DNA of 64,000 bases from contig NC_084924.1 in the NCBI RefSeq assembly GCF_958298935.1, positions 7,564,001-7,628,000 on the forward strand, read 5' to 3'. Source of the stretch: Phragmites australis. Taxonomy: Eukaryota > Streptophyta > Magnoliopsida > Poales > Poaceae. Shown piece by piece: positions 33,418 through 44,624 of this stretch. The notes beneath the pieces were generated by a model that did no database searches, was not told the origin of the DNA, and saw only the letters and a list, made by a program, of their open reading frames with translations. The position numbers and the translations under genes are program-made. How positions within the stretch are numbered: the first letter of the stretch is position 1; each line of letters opens with the position of its first letter.

Positions 33418-36400
33418 ATGTCATGGCTCGCCCGCTCCCTCGCCACCCCCCTCAACATCCCCGACGATTCCGACGCCGACGATGACCCCGACGCTGCCGC
33501 CACCAACCCCTCTCAGTCCGCGCGCATCCCGCCTCCGCCGCCGCCTCCGCCTCATTCGCTGCATTCGTCCGCGGCGGAGGGCGTCAAGGAGGACCTTACA
33601 GAGCTATCCAAAACCCTAACGCGCCAGTTTTGGGGCGTCGCCAACTTCCTCGCACCACCGCCCGGGGAGACCTCGCCCTCGCCCTCGCCCTCGCCCTCCC
33701 CTCAATCGGCGGGGGACCAATCCGGCACTGCGGGGACGCCGCCTGAGATTGCCGGGATCCGGAGCGACATCGCAGAGATCGGTGGGAGGTTCAGGAGCGG
33801 GATCTCGCGGATCTCAAGTCACAAGGCCGTGTCTGGATTCTCTAGGTTGGCCTCCAATTTCTTTGCTCCTGAAGACGACGAGGAAAACGAGTGGGAGGAA
33901 GAGCAGAAACGAGGGATTAGGTATGAGATGGGGAAGGAGGGGGTAAGACATGAAGTGGGAGGCGACGAAGTGTGGCATGAGTGGGAGGAGAGGGTAAGAC
34001 TTGAGGTGGACGACGGCGAGGTAAGGCATGAGTTGGTGGATGGTCACGAGTTGGAGGTGGAGAGAGTAAGGCATGAGGAGGATGGTGAATTGGAGGAGCA
34101 GAGAGCAAGCCATGAGGAGGATGGTGAATTGGAGGAGAGAATAAGGCATGATGAAGAGGAGGTGGAGGACCGGGATGTGATCGGAATCACTGAGGAGGTG
34201 CTTGCGTTCGCCCAAAACATCGCTAGGCACCCAGAGACCTGGCTTGACTTCCCGCTGCTACCTGACGATGAGGAGTCTGATGGACCATTCTCATGTAATT
34301 TCTTCGTCCCTCACTCCAATTTATTGCTTCCGGATGAGACAAAATGAAAGGTTTCAACTTTATCATTGGGCAGATGTGTTACTACTTACTAGGTTTTGTG
34401 ATTGTTCAAGACAAATGGAGTTTGCTTTTATGCATTATCACACTCATAAATTGTTCTTCCATGGCTCTTATGAAATTGTAGCGACTGCATGGAATAACAT
34501 TCAATGCTGTGTGCATGAAGGAAATAAGAATATAAGATAACACAATTCTGTAGGATTTGGGATGGTTGGGTCATTGGACAAGAAGACTTCGAACATTATA
34601 ATGAATTTCTGAAGCACTCTATGTACAGTTAAGGTTTCACATGAATGGGTCACCTTTGCTTAATATCCATGACAATGTATTGTGATTTTTTGTGCACAAG
34701 AGCTTGAAGATAACTTCTCTATCTATCTTTGCAAAGTATCTTTCTTTTTGTGTTAGCAAATAGCTTGGGCATGAATGTATACTTGCCAGATGCCGGCATC
34801 CTATCTTGCATCAATGTTTGATGCCAATTACCTGTTGTTTCCCAAATGTAGCTCTTACAACTAGGATCCCAGGCCCACACATTGTTGCATGATCATTTTC
34901 CAGTGAGATCTCATTCTGCACTTGTATTTCCGATCATCAAGTCCTCAGTCTCCACCAAATTCTTGATGCCCAAGCATGTGTTGGTGCTCTGCTCAGTCCA
35001 TGCCCTGAGATGAGTGCATCATTCTTAATTGAATGTAAATATGGAATCCTAATAGATCCATAGCAAAATTGAATTTACTAACATAACATAATAGCATGGA
35101 AAAAGTGCTTCTCTGTAACAAGTTGAGCGCTTGGGCTGTGGTCAAGATTTATGAAACTATGTATATGCTGGAATTGATATTCGCTGCAATTACACGATTT
35201 GAATGTTATGCTTGCCTGACACTTTCTTTAATATTTTACCTTGAATTAAGTTTTGGAAGGGTCTTCTGCAATGTTGACTCTACTGTAACAGCGATATGTT
35301 GGTGTTTCGTGTTTGTTGTAACACTATGCATATGCTAACTCCTATATGCCTAGTGTCTCAGTTACTCTGCGCTTCTATTATCTTCTGTTAATTCTGCACA
35401 AGTGAAACTGCTTACTTAACTTCAATAATCTTTTTACTCCTTCAGACTTTGACATGTCTGATGCTCAACAAGAGCATGCCTTGTCTATCGAGCACCTTTC
35501 TCCCAGATTAGCAGCTTTGCGGATTGAACTGTGCCCAATCCATATTAGCGAAGAGTGCTTTTGGAAAATTTACTTTGTTCTTCTACATCCTAGACTAAAC
35601 AAGCATGATGCTGAACTTCTGTCTACACCACAGGTAATTTCTCTGCACTCTTGATACAAAATGTCTCTATTTGTAATATTATTTGTTCCAGACAAGTAAG
35701 GTAGAGAGCAGTAAAGTTATACGTGGCTCTGTGTGTGTGTGAGAAAAAAAGAAGTTAATAATCCCTGTCAGATTCCTCATACCAAATTAGGTCAGAACTC
35801 AGAACATACTGCATTTAGGGGCTGTTTGGTTCTTTCCCCCCGGAAGCCAAGCCAAAATTTGGCCATGCAAAAACCGGGGTCATGCTAAAATTTGGCCGTG
35901 CCAAGTAGTGTTTGGTTTGAGGCCAAGCCAAAATTTTGGCCGGCCAAAAATCGGGGCAGCCATTTTGGATGCTAAAATCTTGCCTAGCTTTGCTATAGAA
36001 AAAATTTCCAAACGGAAGCCAAATTTCCAGGGTGTGGCCAAATTTTGGCTTGGCTTCTTGGGGACAAGAACCAAACAGCCCTGTTGTTACGACCGGCAAA
36101 TGCTATTCTTTGTGACTTCACCAAATTCTGCATTCCACCTTGTTGACCAGCCCCCAGCTTTGTGCTTTGTACAGTATATCTAGTGAGCTCTGGCATGATA
36201 ATCTAACTATGTAGTAATCGTTCTTTGTTGTGTGACATCTTATGTTTTCCCAATACAATGAAATTTGTTGCCTCTTCATTTGGTGCCCAAAACATTCAAC
36301 TTTGAATTATTTTCTACTCATGTCTATTCTAAGGTTGCATTTAGGGAAGAAAAAAATCCCATCTTTACATCAATACTAGCAGTATGTGCTAATAAATTGA

Positions 36401-38490
36401 AAGAATTTTGGCTGTATATTAGCTTACACAATTTATGTGCTGATCATCGGAAGGAACTATGAATGTATATTAGCATACACAAACTTACTATACGTAGCAT
36501 ATTCCCATGATTCACTGAAGGCAACATAGCTTGAACTGTGTAGTTTGTATTTGCTGTCAGTAGATCTCAATGTCTATACTCTGAATTCTACATACTTGGC
36601 AGCATAATAAGTTGTACTTAAGTATGTTATGGTAGGGTTTTTCGGAGATGTCCCAAAATTGGAAAAACTAGTCTAATTGGCGCGCCTACTCCGCGCCCGT
36701 TTTTATTTTTCTGTATAGAGCATGAAAAAAAAAAGACTAAAAAAATATGTTCACAAATTTTGTACATTTCAATATTTATTTATGAAATTATTAATGTTAA
36801 ACACATTCAATTAATTATAGAGAAAACAGTAGTACTTTTATGCATGCACATAGTTTTAACTTTTAACATGTAGGTGAAAGTAATACTAACCTAAAAAAAT
36901 TTGTTTCATATTTTTTTGAGTTTTAGATATTTTTCTTTGCATTTTAGATTTTTTCAGCCGATTTATTAATATAACTAATATTCATTTCGACATTTTTCTA
37001 GAATTTCCCGAAAAAGAAAGTTACATATCTACGTATATGTATACGTATATATACATATGTATATACATATACATGTATACCTATACACTTATATATACAT
37101 ATACATGTATACCTATACACTTATTTATATATACATATATATAACCAGTACAAGGGCTCGCTGCTACAGTATTGCAGTAGCAGGGCATAAGCGCTCGCGG
37201 ATTCCGCCACCGTTAGTATTGAAGTATTGATACCGTTAGTATTGAAGTATTGATAAATGTGGATCATTGTGCCTATCTGATTGTCAGAGAACTGCTGCCC
37301 AGTGGATTTTCTTTCAGAGCAAACCCAGTGGATTCGTGTGGATCCTTCTACCTAAAAGTATAGCATGCCAGTCCATCCATGTGTACTGTGTGATAATTGT
37401 CCAAAAATTTCTTTACAAGAATAAATTGGAAGTTAACGAATTGCCAGCCAAGCACTTGGATATTAACAGAAAGAGAACTATAAGGATGCACTCTTTATCT
37501 TCAAGATGATGTTGCCTTGTCCGGTTTTCCATTCGCATCCTCCTGTCTAGAAGCAGTAATGTAATTTGACTTGTTGTACTGATTTAACCTTGAGGTTCTT
37601 TAGAACATAAATAATCTAACTAATCAATTGTCTTTTTCCATGTGATTCATACGAAGGCATAGCTAGTACATCTCTCAATGCTCCTATGCACCCTAGTGTC
37701 AACGGCCTCGAAAAGAATGAAATTAGTTCAGTAAAACTCCTTTAGGATGAAAAATGCTTCTACTTTACTTATATTCTAAGCATTGTATTTCTTTATATTT
37801 TCTTTTGTAAATTGGATTTGCTATTTAAATTTCTCAATGTGGTGGAACACCCTGCCCCAAGCTGACCTGATTAAAAAACTTTTTGAGTCCATTAAGGTAT
37901 GGTTGCACCAAAAGGAGGGATCTACATTAGAATATTAGATGTCTTGGTTGGTGCAATCATATACCAAAAGTATGTTTGTTTGTCGTTTCTGCTTTCATAA
38001 CATTTTCTTTCAGGACTCAAGACAATACATGTCCCAGCAGGAAATCTAAGCCCAGTTCTTGTTGCAGATTGTGGAAGCTAGGGCAATGCTTATGCAACGT
38101 TTGCAATACCAATTAAAGCTCGAAACAGAACAGCTATGTCATCATAAGGATGCTCGTGGAGTTCAGTCAGAAGAGGACACCTTAAAAGATAGTACACAGG
38201 CATTCCCATCTATGCAACAGCAAGCTGCTACTGTCGTACCCATACCAGAATTTGAGATTGAAAAGCATCCTATCCAAGTAACTGAAGTTGCAGTAGTGGA
38301 CAAATCGGTCATCAAAGAGCAGCTCCCCAAGGATCATACCGAGGCCTCAAATGTTTTAAAAGAAACCTTTGATGACGACATAGACGTTTGGTTTGACGAG
38401 GAGGCCGATCTTGCTGGGCACCCCACTATCCACATAGGTGACGAGGAAGATGTGTCTTTTAGTGACTTGGAGGAGGATGATGTGAAATGA
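33418..38490 (+). CDS. BSD-domain protein, 495 aa, three exons
   Basis: Exons 33418-34294, 35446-35633 and 38068-38490; both introns are GT-AG (phases 1 and 0) and the joined frame is open. Start MSWLARSLATPLN is the conserved N-terminus of plant BSD proteins. Residues 56-82 (KEDLTELSKTLTRQFWGVANFLAPPP) and 113-150 (GIRSDIAEIGGRF..GIS) are family blocks. The BSD domain follows at about 295-355 with LAALRIELCP and the signature FWKIYF. The acidic C-terminus ends with GDEEDVSFSDLEEDD. BSD domains occur in TFIIH p62-type factors, synapse-associated and DOS2-like proteins; the exact role in plants is not known. Unusual: residues about 155-252 are an expanded Glu/Arg/His-rich repeat (RHE/EEDGELEE units), partly from a 39-bp duplication (34072-34098 and 34111-34137). 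Confidence 0.92.
35818..36082. mobile_element. MITE in intron 2 of the BSD gene
   Basis: A 265-bp segment with terminal inverted repeat GGGCTGTTTGGTTCTT (35819-35834) and its inverse (36066-36081). Inside are repeated and inverted GCCAAGCCAAAATTTGGCC motifs. The ends fit the TTTGG-type MITEs common in grass introns. A short target duplication could not be settled, so Tourist versus hAT origin is open. Confidence 0.75.
36640..37255. repeat. Repeat-rich block in intron 2 of the BSD gene
   Basis: Contains AT-rich tandem copies (32-bp period, 37061-37092 and 37093-37122, sharing ACATGTATACCTATACACTT) in a longer (TA/CA)-rich tract from 37021. A perfect 23-bp duplication (37210-37232 and 37233-37255, CCGTTAGTATTGAAGTATTG) follows. 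It may be the remains of a MITE; no ends fixed. Confidence 0.7.
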
Positions 38491-38746
38491 TTTTAACCTG
38501 TGTATTGAGAAACTGGACTTCTCTACTGTACAAGAAAATGGAGAGGTGCAAGTTGTTTGTCAAAGGAATAGGTTGTACAATGGAAAAACATAGCTGGTTT
38601 TACCTTGCTTCCAAGCTGCCGGGGTGAATGCACTGTGATCGTATTGCAAGATATAAGTGGGGTGCTACGTTCCACAAGCATAACGGTTTGTAATTTTATT
38701 CATACTCTTGTGTACATAAACATTCGTGGTGTTACAAGTTGACAAC

Positions 38747-38752
38747 AATAAA
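38747..38752 (+). terminator. Polyadenylation signal AATAAA of the BSD gene
   Basis: AATAAA about 260 bp after the stop codon, preceded by TGT-rich sequence (TCTTGTGTACAT, GTGGTGTTACAAG), as in plant 3' ends. It lies only about 240 bp from the stop codon of the convergent ACR gene. Confidence 0.55.
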
Positions 38753-38992
38753 GTTTCATTCTTTTGTTGGTTGTTCAAAGAATTGCATATCAGAGAAAAG
38801 AGCAGAATGATCTTCAATATCTCGAGAATTTTTGTGCAATGACAACATGATATACTTTATATACACAATTGTACTGCTTCCTGTCATTGCGACACTTGAT
38901 ACCTCGATCCAGGGAATAACTGGAATTGAGGTACCAATGGAAGCGGCTATGCAGAACAACAGGTGAATTGTTCTGACCAAAAGTCTTAAGAG

Positions 38993-41003
38993 TTAAGACC
39001 GGATGTAGCCAAAATTATTTGAGAGCTTTCCTAGGTGTGACCACAGAAGGCTCCCCAGGGAAGGTCTCGGCCTTTCCTGGGCCTGCCCGGTGACAGGCGG
39101 AGCCGGCAGGCTGGTCTTCCTCAACGGCGGCCAGCCAGGGGCCTCCTTGAGCACGTCGAGCGAGATGTCCATCTCGCCTACCCTCGCTTGCACGGCGCGC
39201 ACTGCCTCAGCTCGCACCTCGCCGCCAGTGTCCGTGACAAGGTAAAAGATCCCAACGGCCTCGTCGTTGTGCCTCTTGAGTTCAACCCTCAGTAGCGACA
39301 GGCCGTGCTCCCGCAGTACCCTGGTGAAGTCCGATAGCAACCCCGACCGGTCGGCGGCACGCACCTCCACCATCACGCCCTGCAGGACATGCCAATGTAC
39401 AACGTCGTGTTAGCAAGTCGCGGCGACGCGTGGCCGACGAAGTACAACGGCGAAAAAAGTGGCTAGAGCCTGACATGAGTGGCCCTCCGCTCCACTGCGG
39501 CGACGAGGCACCGGGAGACCTTCTGCCGCTCGGCGTTGCTGTCGACCGTGCGCCCGTCCTTGTGCCGGATGTAATATTCCTGCGTCCATGGCCCCAAGGA
39601 TGACAATGGCAGTCAGGGACTCTGGGCCGTGTAGTATTCTAGTCTAAATGATGATGTAACATGGGCACATGATCACACGCTGACAGAGACTTGTACTAGC
39701 ATCTACCTGAATGGCAAGGGGCCCCTGGGACCCGACGGTGGCATGGAAGACGACGTACTGCATGTCGGTGAGCGCGCACACCGTGTCGAAGAGCAGCCTG
39801 GGGCGATCCCTGCTCGTCATCTTGACGACGGCGTAGCCCCTCTCCTCCCAGCTGTCGATGGACACCCGCGTCTCCATGCGCCGGGCGGTCCGGGCCGTGG
39901 TCGCCTTTTCTCCCATGCTGAAGAGCTCCTCGTCGACGGGCGTCGGGGCCGGCCCGGATTCGTAGTCCCGGTCGTCGTGCATCAGCTGGTGCAGTCGTCG
40001 CTCCGTGTGGACGCGGCCCTGCACGGGCTCCGACATGCACACCCAGTGCCGCTCCCCTGTCACGTTCTCGCGCGCGTCCACCACGGCGTTCACCAGACGC
40101 TCGATGCGCACCCACCGGCTTGGGTGCAGCGTCGTGCCGTCCGCGGTGGCCGTCACGTAGAGCACGCCCGCGGCGCGGCCGTTGTGCGTCCATGCCTGCC
40201 CGGACGCGACGTGGCAGCCGTTGTCGACGAGCACGGAGGTGATGGATGACAGGAGCCCCGGCCGGTCGTGCACCGTGAACTCGAGGGTGGCGCAGTCCGA
40301 CACGTCGGGGCCGCCCGGCCCGACCACGTTGCCCAGGCACGTGGTGAACTTGGGCGACGGGCCATTGCCGGGCCGGTGGAACGGCACGAGTGCTCGCTGG
40401 ATGAACTCGGGGAGCGATGGGTCGGTCAGCTTGCGCCCGATCTGGTCCGTCACATGGAACACTGCATTGCGCAACATGACGACCAATCAAAAATCAATTG
40501 GGGGCAATCATTGGTATATCTTCCCATGAATAAACAGGGATCAAATTCGATGGGCGACGGCGTCAAATTGATCTAAAACGAGAGGAGAAGTTCTTGCCAT
40601 CCATGAGCCAGCCGCCGTCGGAGGAGATGTAGGACTTGGAGATGACGAGGTCGAGATCGGTGAGCAGCTGCACCATCTCCAGCAGCACGCCATCCCGGTT
40701 CACGCTGTCAACCTAGAACAGGAACCAAGCCACAGAAACACGCACAATCAATAAAAAATAAAAGAACACATCTTGGCCCAATTCTGTACCCTGTTCTGAG
40801 AACAAACCTTCACGAGCGTGCAGTCCTCGCGCGTCTCATTGTCGACGACAACCCTGCAGCCAGGCCAGCCCGTCAAGAACCGATTCAGAGAAAGACGACC
40901 TAGAATCGCGCAGGAACGAAGCGGATGGGTACCCGGGGGTGCCGAAGCGGTCGAGGAGCAGATCGAAGTCCGGCTCGAAGTACGGCCCGGAGACGTACTT
41001 CAT
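38993..41003 (-). CDS. ACR-type protein with four ACT domains, 492 aa, six exons
   Basis: Minus-strand exons: 41003-40933, 40853-40808, 40712-40598, 40461-39707, 39579-39475, 39379-38993; lengths 71, 46, 115, 755, 105 and 387 nt give one open frame. The start [11 protein letters not shown] is the conserved ACR beginning. ACT domains lie at about residues 37-100 ([13 protein letters not shown]), 136-200 ([11 protein letters not shown]), 286-362 ([11 protein letters not shown]) and 366-440 ([11 protein letters not shown]); the tail ends [16 protein letters not shown] proteins are plant ACT-repeat proteins thought to sense amino acids and signal nitrogen status. The intron between exons 3 and 4 has a GC donor (ATG|GCAAGA); the rest are GT-AG. 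A further 5' UTR intron is likely (acceptor CCCTGCAG near 41112, donor GAG|GTGATC near 41390). Confidence 0.93.
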
Positions 41004-41660
41004 CGCCGAGGACGCAGCGAGAGCGCCGCTGGCTTTCCTGGCCGCAATCGCCTCAAGAACAGGGCCTCTCCTTTTACTTGGTTTTATTTATCTCCTCCTT
41101 AGAGGAAATCTGCAGGGATTAAGATACACATGTAAGAAGAGCAGATCCAATCGGAAACAGAGCAAGCCAAGAACAGAAGGAAAAAAAAGGAAGGGAAATG
41201 GACAACACGAGGAACGCGCCCCATGTTCACATGCGACGCAGCGCATCGTCGGCGCGGCGGCGGAGCAGAGCAAGAACCGCATGCCCGGCACGGAATAGCC
41301 CAAAAAGATTTCTATTTTGTTGTTCTAGAGACCGGACACGACGAACAGAGCAGCCGATTTGATTTTATGGGAGGAGGAGGAGATCACCTCGGATTCTAGA
41401 GGAGACGAGGCCGGGCAAGGAGAGGAGAGGAGGGGAGAGGAGAGAGAGGTCACGTGTGGTGCGGGGACGCCCGAAATCGGCCTTCGATTTGCTCTGCGCG
41501 CTGGTCGTTTGTTTCTCGTTTCTCCCTGCAACTCTGCGACGCGGCGGCGTTTTAGGATTTGAGCGGGGAGCGCGAACGGCCGCCGGGCCGCCGCGCCACG
41601 TCGGACGGAAGGGCGGACACGTGGCGGAGGCAGCCTGGTTGCTAGCGTAGCCTTTGTCCG
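41004..41660 (-). promoter_or_regulatory. 5' leader and promoter of the ACR gene with two CACGTG boxes
   Basis: Reading upstream on the minus strand: a likely 5' UTR intron (about 41390 to 41119), a CT-rich leader typical of plants, then a GC-rich upstream part. CACGTG cores lie at 41451-41456 and 41618-41623; the second is within GACACGTGGCG, a strong ABRE/G-box form. Response to abscisic acid or stress would fit but is inferred only from the motif. Confidence 0.5.
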
Positions 41661-42644
41661 GTTCATTGCTGGCTTTCCTTTTTGCGCATTTTTTTTTCTT
41701 TTGAGTAATCGGTGTCGATTCCATCACTGATACTGTAGTAATTTAGATATCTTCGTACGGTCACATTTCGTTTGCGATCAATGTAATCTTTTGTGCACAG
41801 AAAATTATTTTTCCCGTACTTATACAGAGACATATCATGTGCAAATCATATGCATACTATAACTGTGCAAACATTCCATGCGCGTCATTCGACACCTCTT
41901 TGGTTTTTTTTTTTTGGGTTCATAACTATGTTTTTTCCTCTTTCTTTGATCATATACAAAATGAATGGTATATAACATTTTTTTCTCCACTGACTGTGTA
42001 AGATGAGACCAGGATTTTATGGCGCGGACTAAAGTCGAGATACATGTGTAAAAAAAAAGCTCATAATATTACATACAAGCGTAAAAACCGAATATCATTC
42101 CGAACACCATAAATCATATGTTTGTTTTTACCCGAACTCCAAGTGAATGTCTAATTTCCATCTTTTTTCTTAAAAAAAGTTTTTGCTCGCTTAAAATCTA
42201 TAGAAAATCATCTCATCAGCAAACTTCACCCTAACTTCACATTATCTGAAAAGCTGCACACGACATAACCTATATACGCGATTGCACACCCATCAAATTG
42301 GACATGAATCCTCTGACAAAGTCAGGGGTGGCACAGTAATTCATGAGTGCATGAACAGTAAAGTACAATTAATCACTGTAGAGGATACTGTACCAAAGTA
42401 CTGTTGAAACGGGTACGTAGCAGTACTGTATCACTGAAATCCTACCCATTCATTCGCGATCTAACGGACGAGAAAATAAGAACTGCAAGTACTGTAGCAC
42501 ACCTGACTTTGCTTCGACAAAGTCAGACGATACGAATCCCGTCAAATTGGTTTGGTTCGGTTCAGCTGGACGTACACTAATCAGTACTTGGTAGAAATAA
42601 CAAGCAGGACTGATACTCTCATCTCATCAACTGTATATAATATG
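41661..42644. other. Intergenic, with a MITE-like segment at about 42310-42520
   Basis: No gene. At 42310-42520 the ends CTGACAAAGTCAGG and CCTGACTTTG form a short inverted repeat around CTGTA-rich sequence with GATCTAACGGAC, text I associate with grass MITEs. No target duplication fixed. The rest is AT-rich. Confidence 0.45.
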
Positions 42645-42733
42645 TACTCTACAGTGAAAATCTAAAAATAGGCAACATACGTCACCGTATTTAGCTGCTA
42701 AAATAGATAATATATCGACGTATTTGTAAATCT

Positions 42734-42945
42734 AGCACTTGTATTTGGCACCTCAAACACCGAAAAATCGATTTCGGCATTTGAGGTACCGAAAACTCCT
42801 ATATTCGGCACCTGAGATGCTGAATATCTGTTCATCGTATTCGGCACCTCAGTATCAAAAATTCCTTGTATTTGACACTGAAGTGCCGAATACAGTGAAC
42901 AGTGTCGTATTCGGCGTCTTAGGTGCCGAATACAGGCTTACCCTG
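42734..42945. repeat. Subterminal palindromic repeats of MULE B (left)
   Basis: GTATTCGGCACCTCAG and its inverse (GAGGTGCCGAATAC) occur several times in both orientations; the right end has matching motifs at 49765-49830. Such arrays can be transposase binding sites and can form hairpins. Confidence 0.75.
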
Positions 42946-43199
42946 CTCACGTCGTGTCGTGTCGCTGCTTTCGATGCGTCCGATCACGTCATGTCATTTT
43001 GCTTTTGTCGGTTTTTTAACTCACGCACTACCGTGTTCCACTATAAAATGAGAGCGGTAAGGAGCCGCATCGCGACCAGAGAGGAGACGAGCAGCACGAG
43101 CAAAGGAGGAGAGGAGAGAATAAGCAACAACGCAGTGCGTGGAGAGGAGAAGCAGTGAGAGATGAGGAGTAGCGGTAGTGGTAGCGCGATGAGACAAGA

Positions 43200-44620
43200 A
43201 TCAGCCCGAGATGATGAGGAGCAGTAACGCGAGTTATAGTAAGTACTTAAATTAAGTATTTAATTAATACTTATAACAATAATAGTAATTAGAGTAAGTG
43301 GATTGTTTAATCCGTTTAATTACATTTGTATAATTATTTGCTTAGTTTGATTATATAAATTTGATTATTTGCTTAGTCATTATAATAGTAATTATTGTAA
43401 ATTTGTATAATAGTAATTAGCGTAAATTTGTATAGTAGCAATTATTTACTTAGTCAAAGTAAGTAGATTGTATAATAGTAGTTAGCATGAATTTGTTCTA
43501 GTGGTGGCACTTTATGCTAATGGTGGTATAGGGTGGTGGCCTAATGTTTGTATTCTCTCTATATGTATAAGTAGGGTGTCGTGCAATGAGAGTAAAGAGA
43601 GAAAAAAAGGAAAAAGAAAAGGTAAAGAATAAAAAATAAATTTTAGAAATATTAAAAAAAAACTTGGGTTGAACAGAAAGATTTGATAAAAATCACAATG
43701 CACAAAAATTTGTTAAACTGTTTTTTTAATTAATAGTGGTGTGCGCATGTTTAATTAGTACTTTAATTTAATCTATTAAAATAGTGGTGCGCATAAGAAC
43801 TTCTGCCCTTAGTTAAAGAAAAAAAGTAGTTATGAAGTTAAATAGAGCAATGTTTTTATTGTCTTCTACTCACTATAGACTAATCCTTTTCTCTCTTCAG
43901 CTTACTCAGCATTGTCAAATGTGAGCACTGAAATTTTGCTAGAAACTATAGGCATAGTAGTATTCACTGTAAAAAGGAGATGATCAACCAGGTTCTGGTT
44001 GAGAGCGGCATGATGATGTTTTTGATTTCTGAAAGAGTAAATATGGTGTAAAGAAACCTAGCAAAACTAGCTTCCAAAATAGTTTTAAAATCTATTTATA
44101 ATGAGATTGAATATTTGATCAATATAACTTTCATGTTAGTTTAATTAATATTTTAATTCAATATTAAATATTAATTATTTCATTTTAATTCAATATTGAT
44201 AATTTAATTAATATTCTTAATTACTTAACATTGTGAAGTATTGTACTATTTAATTTGCATTGTTAATTTATTTATTATTTATCGAGAGGTGTAATTAGTT
44301 GTGTATTATACATACATCTAAGTAGTTATTTTATGATATGTACATTTTTTTAGCAAATACGATATGACTTTACATATTTATTACGGAGAACGTCCCGCAG
44401 TTTTGCATGGGAGGCTCGTAACAATTCAGAACTGCCAGCACATTGAGAGTTCGGTTTAGGTAGCTAATGACCTAGATGGCTTGAAATAATATGTTATGAG
44501 CATTTTATGTGTGAACTAGTAATCCCATACTGTTGTCCTGGAGGGTGTATAATCACGGCTTGTTCTAAACAGTTCGGTCGTTGTCTATACGTTGTTCGAG
44601 AATAGAAGGAACAACACATG
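43200..44620. other. MULE B leader region, no coding sequence recognised
   Basis: AT-rich sequence between the subterminal repeats and the MURA relic. A purine-rich GAGAGGAGA tract (43075-43160) corresponds in position to the same kind of tract in MULE A (16060-16115), so this is probably the 5' leader and leader intron. Confidence 0.5.
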
Positions 44621-44624
44621 AACT

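Noticed and set aside
33050..33619. 189-codon frame overlapping the BSD start
   Set aside because: Shadow of the leader and exon 1 in another frame; Pro/Arg-rich, with no family match.
39696..40490. 264-codon frame overlapping the ACR gene on the same strand
   Set aside because: A +1 shadow of exon 4; the real frame shows ACT domains and joins cleanly across introns.
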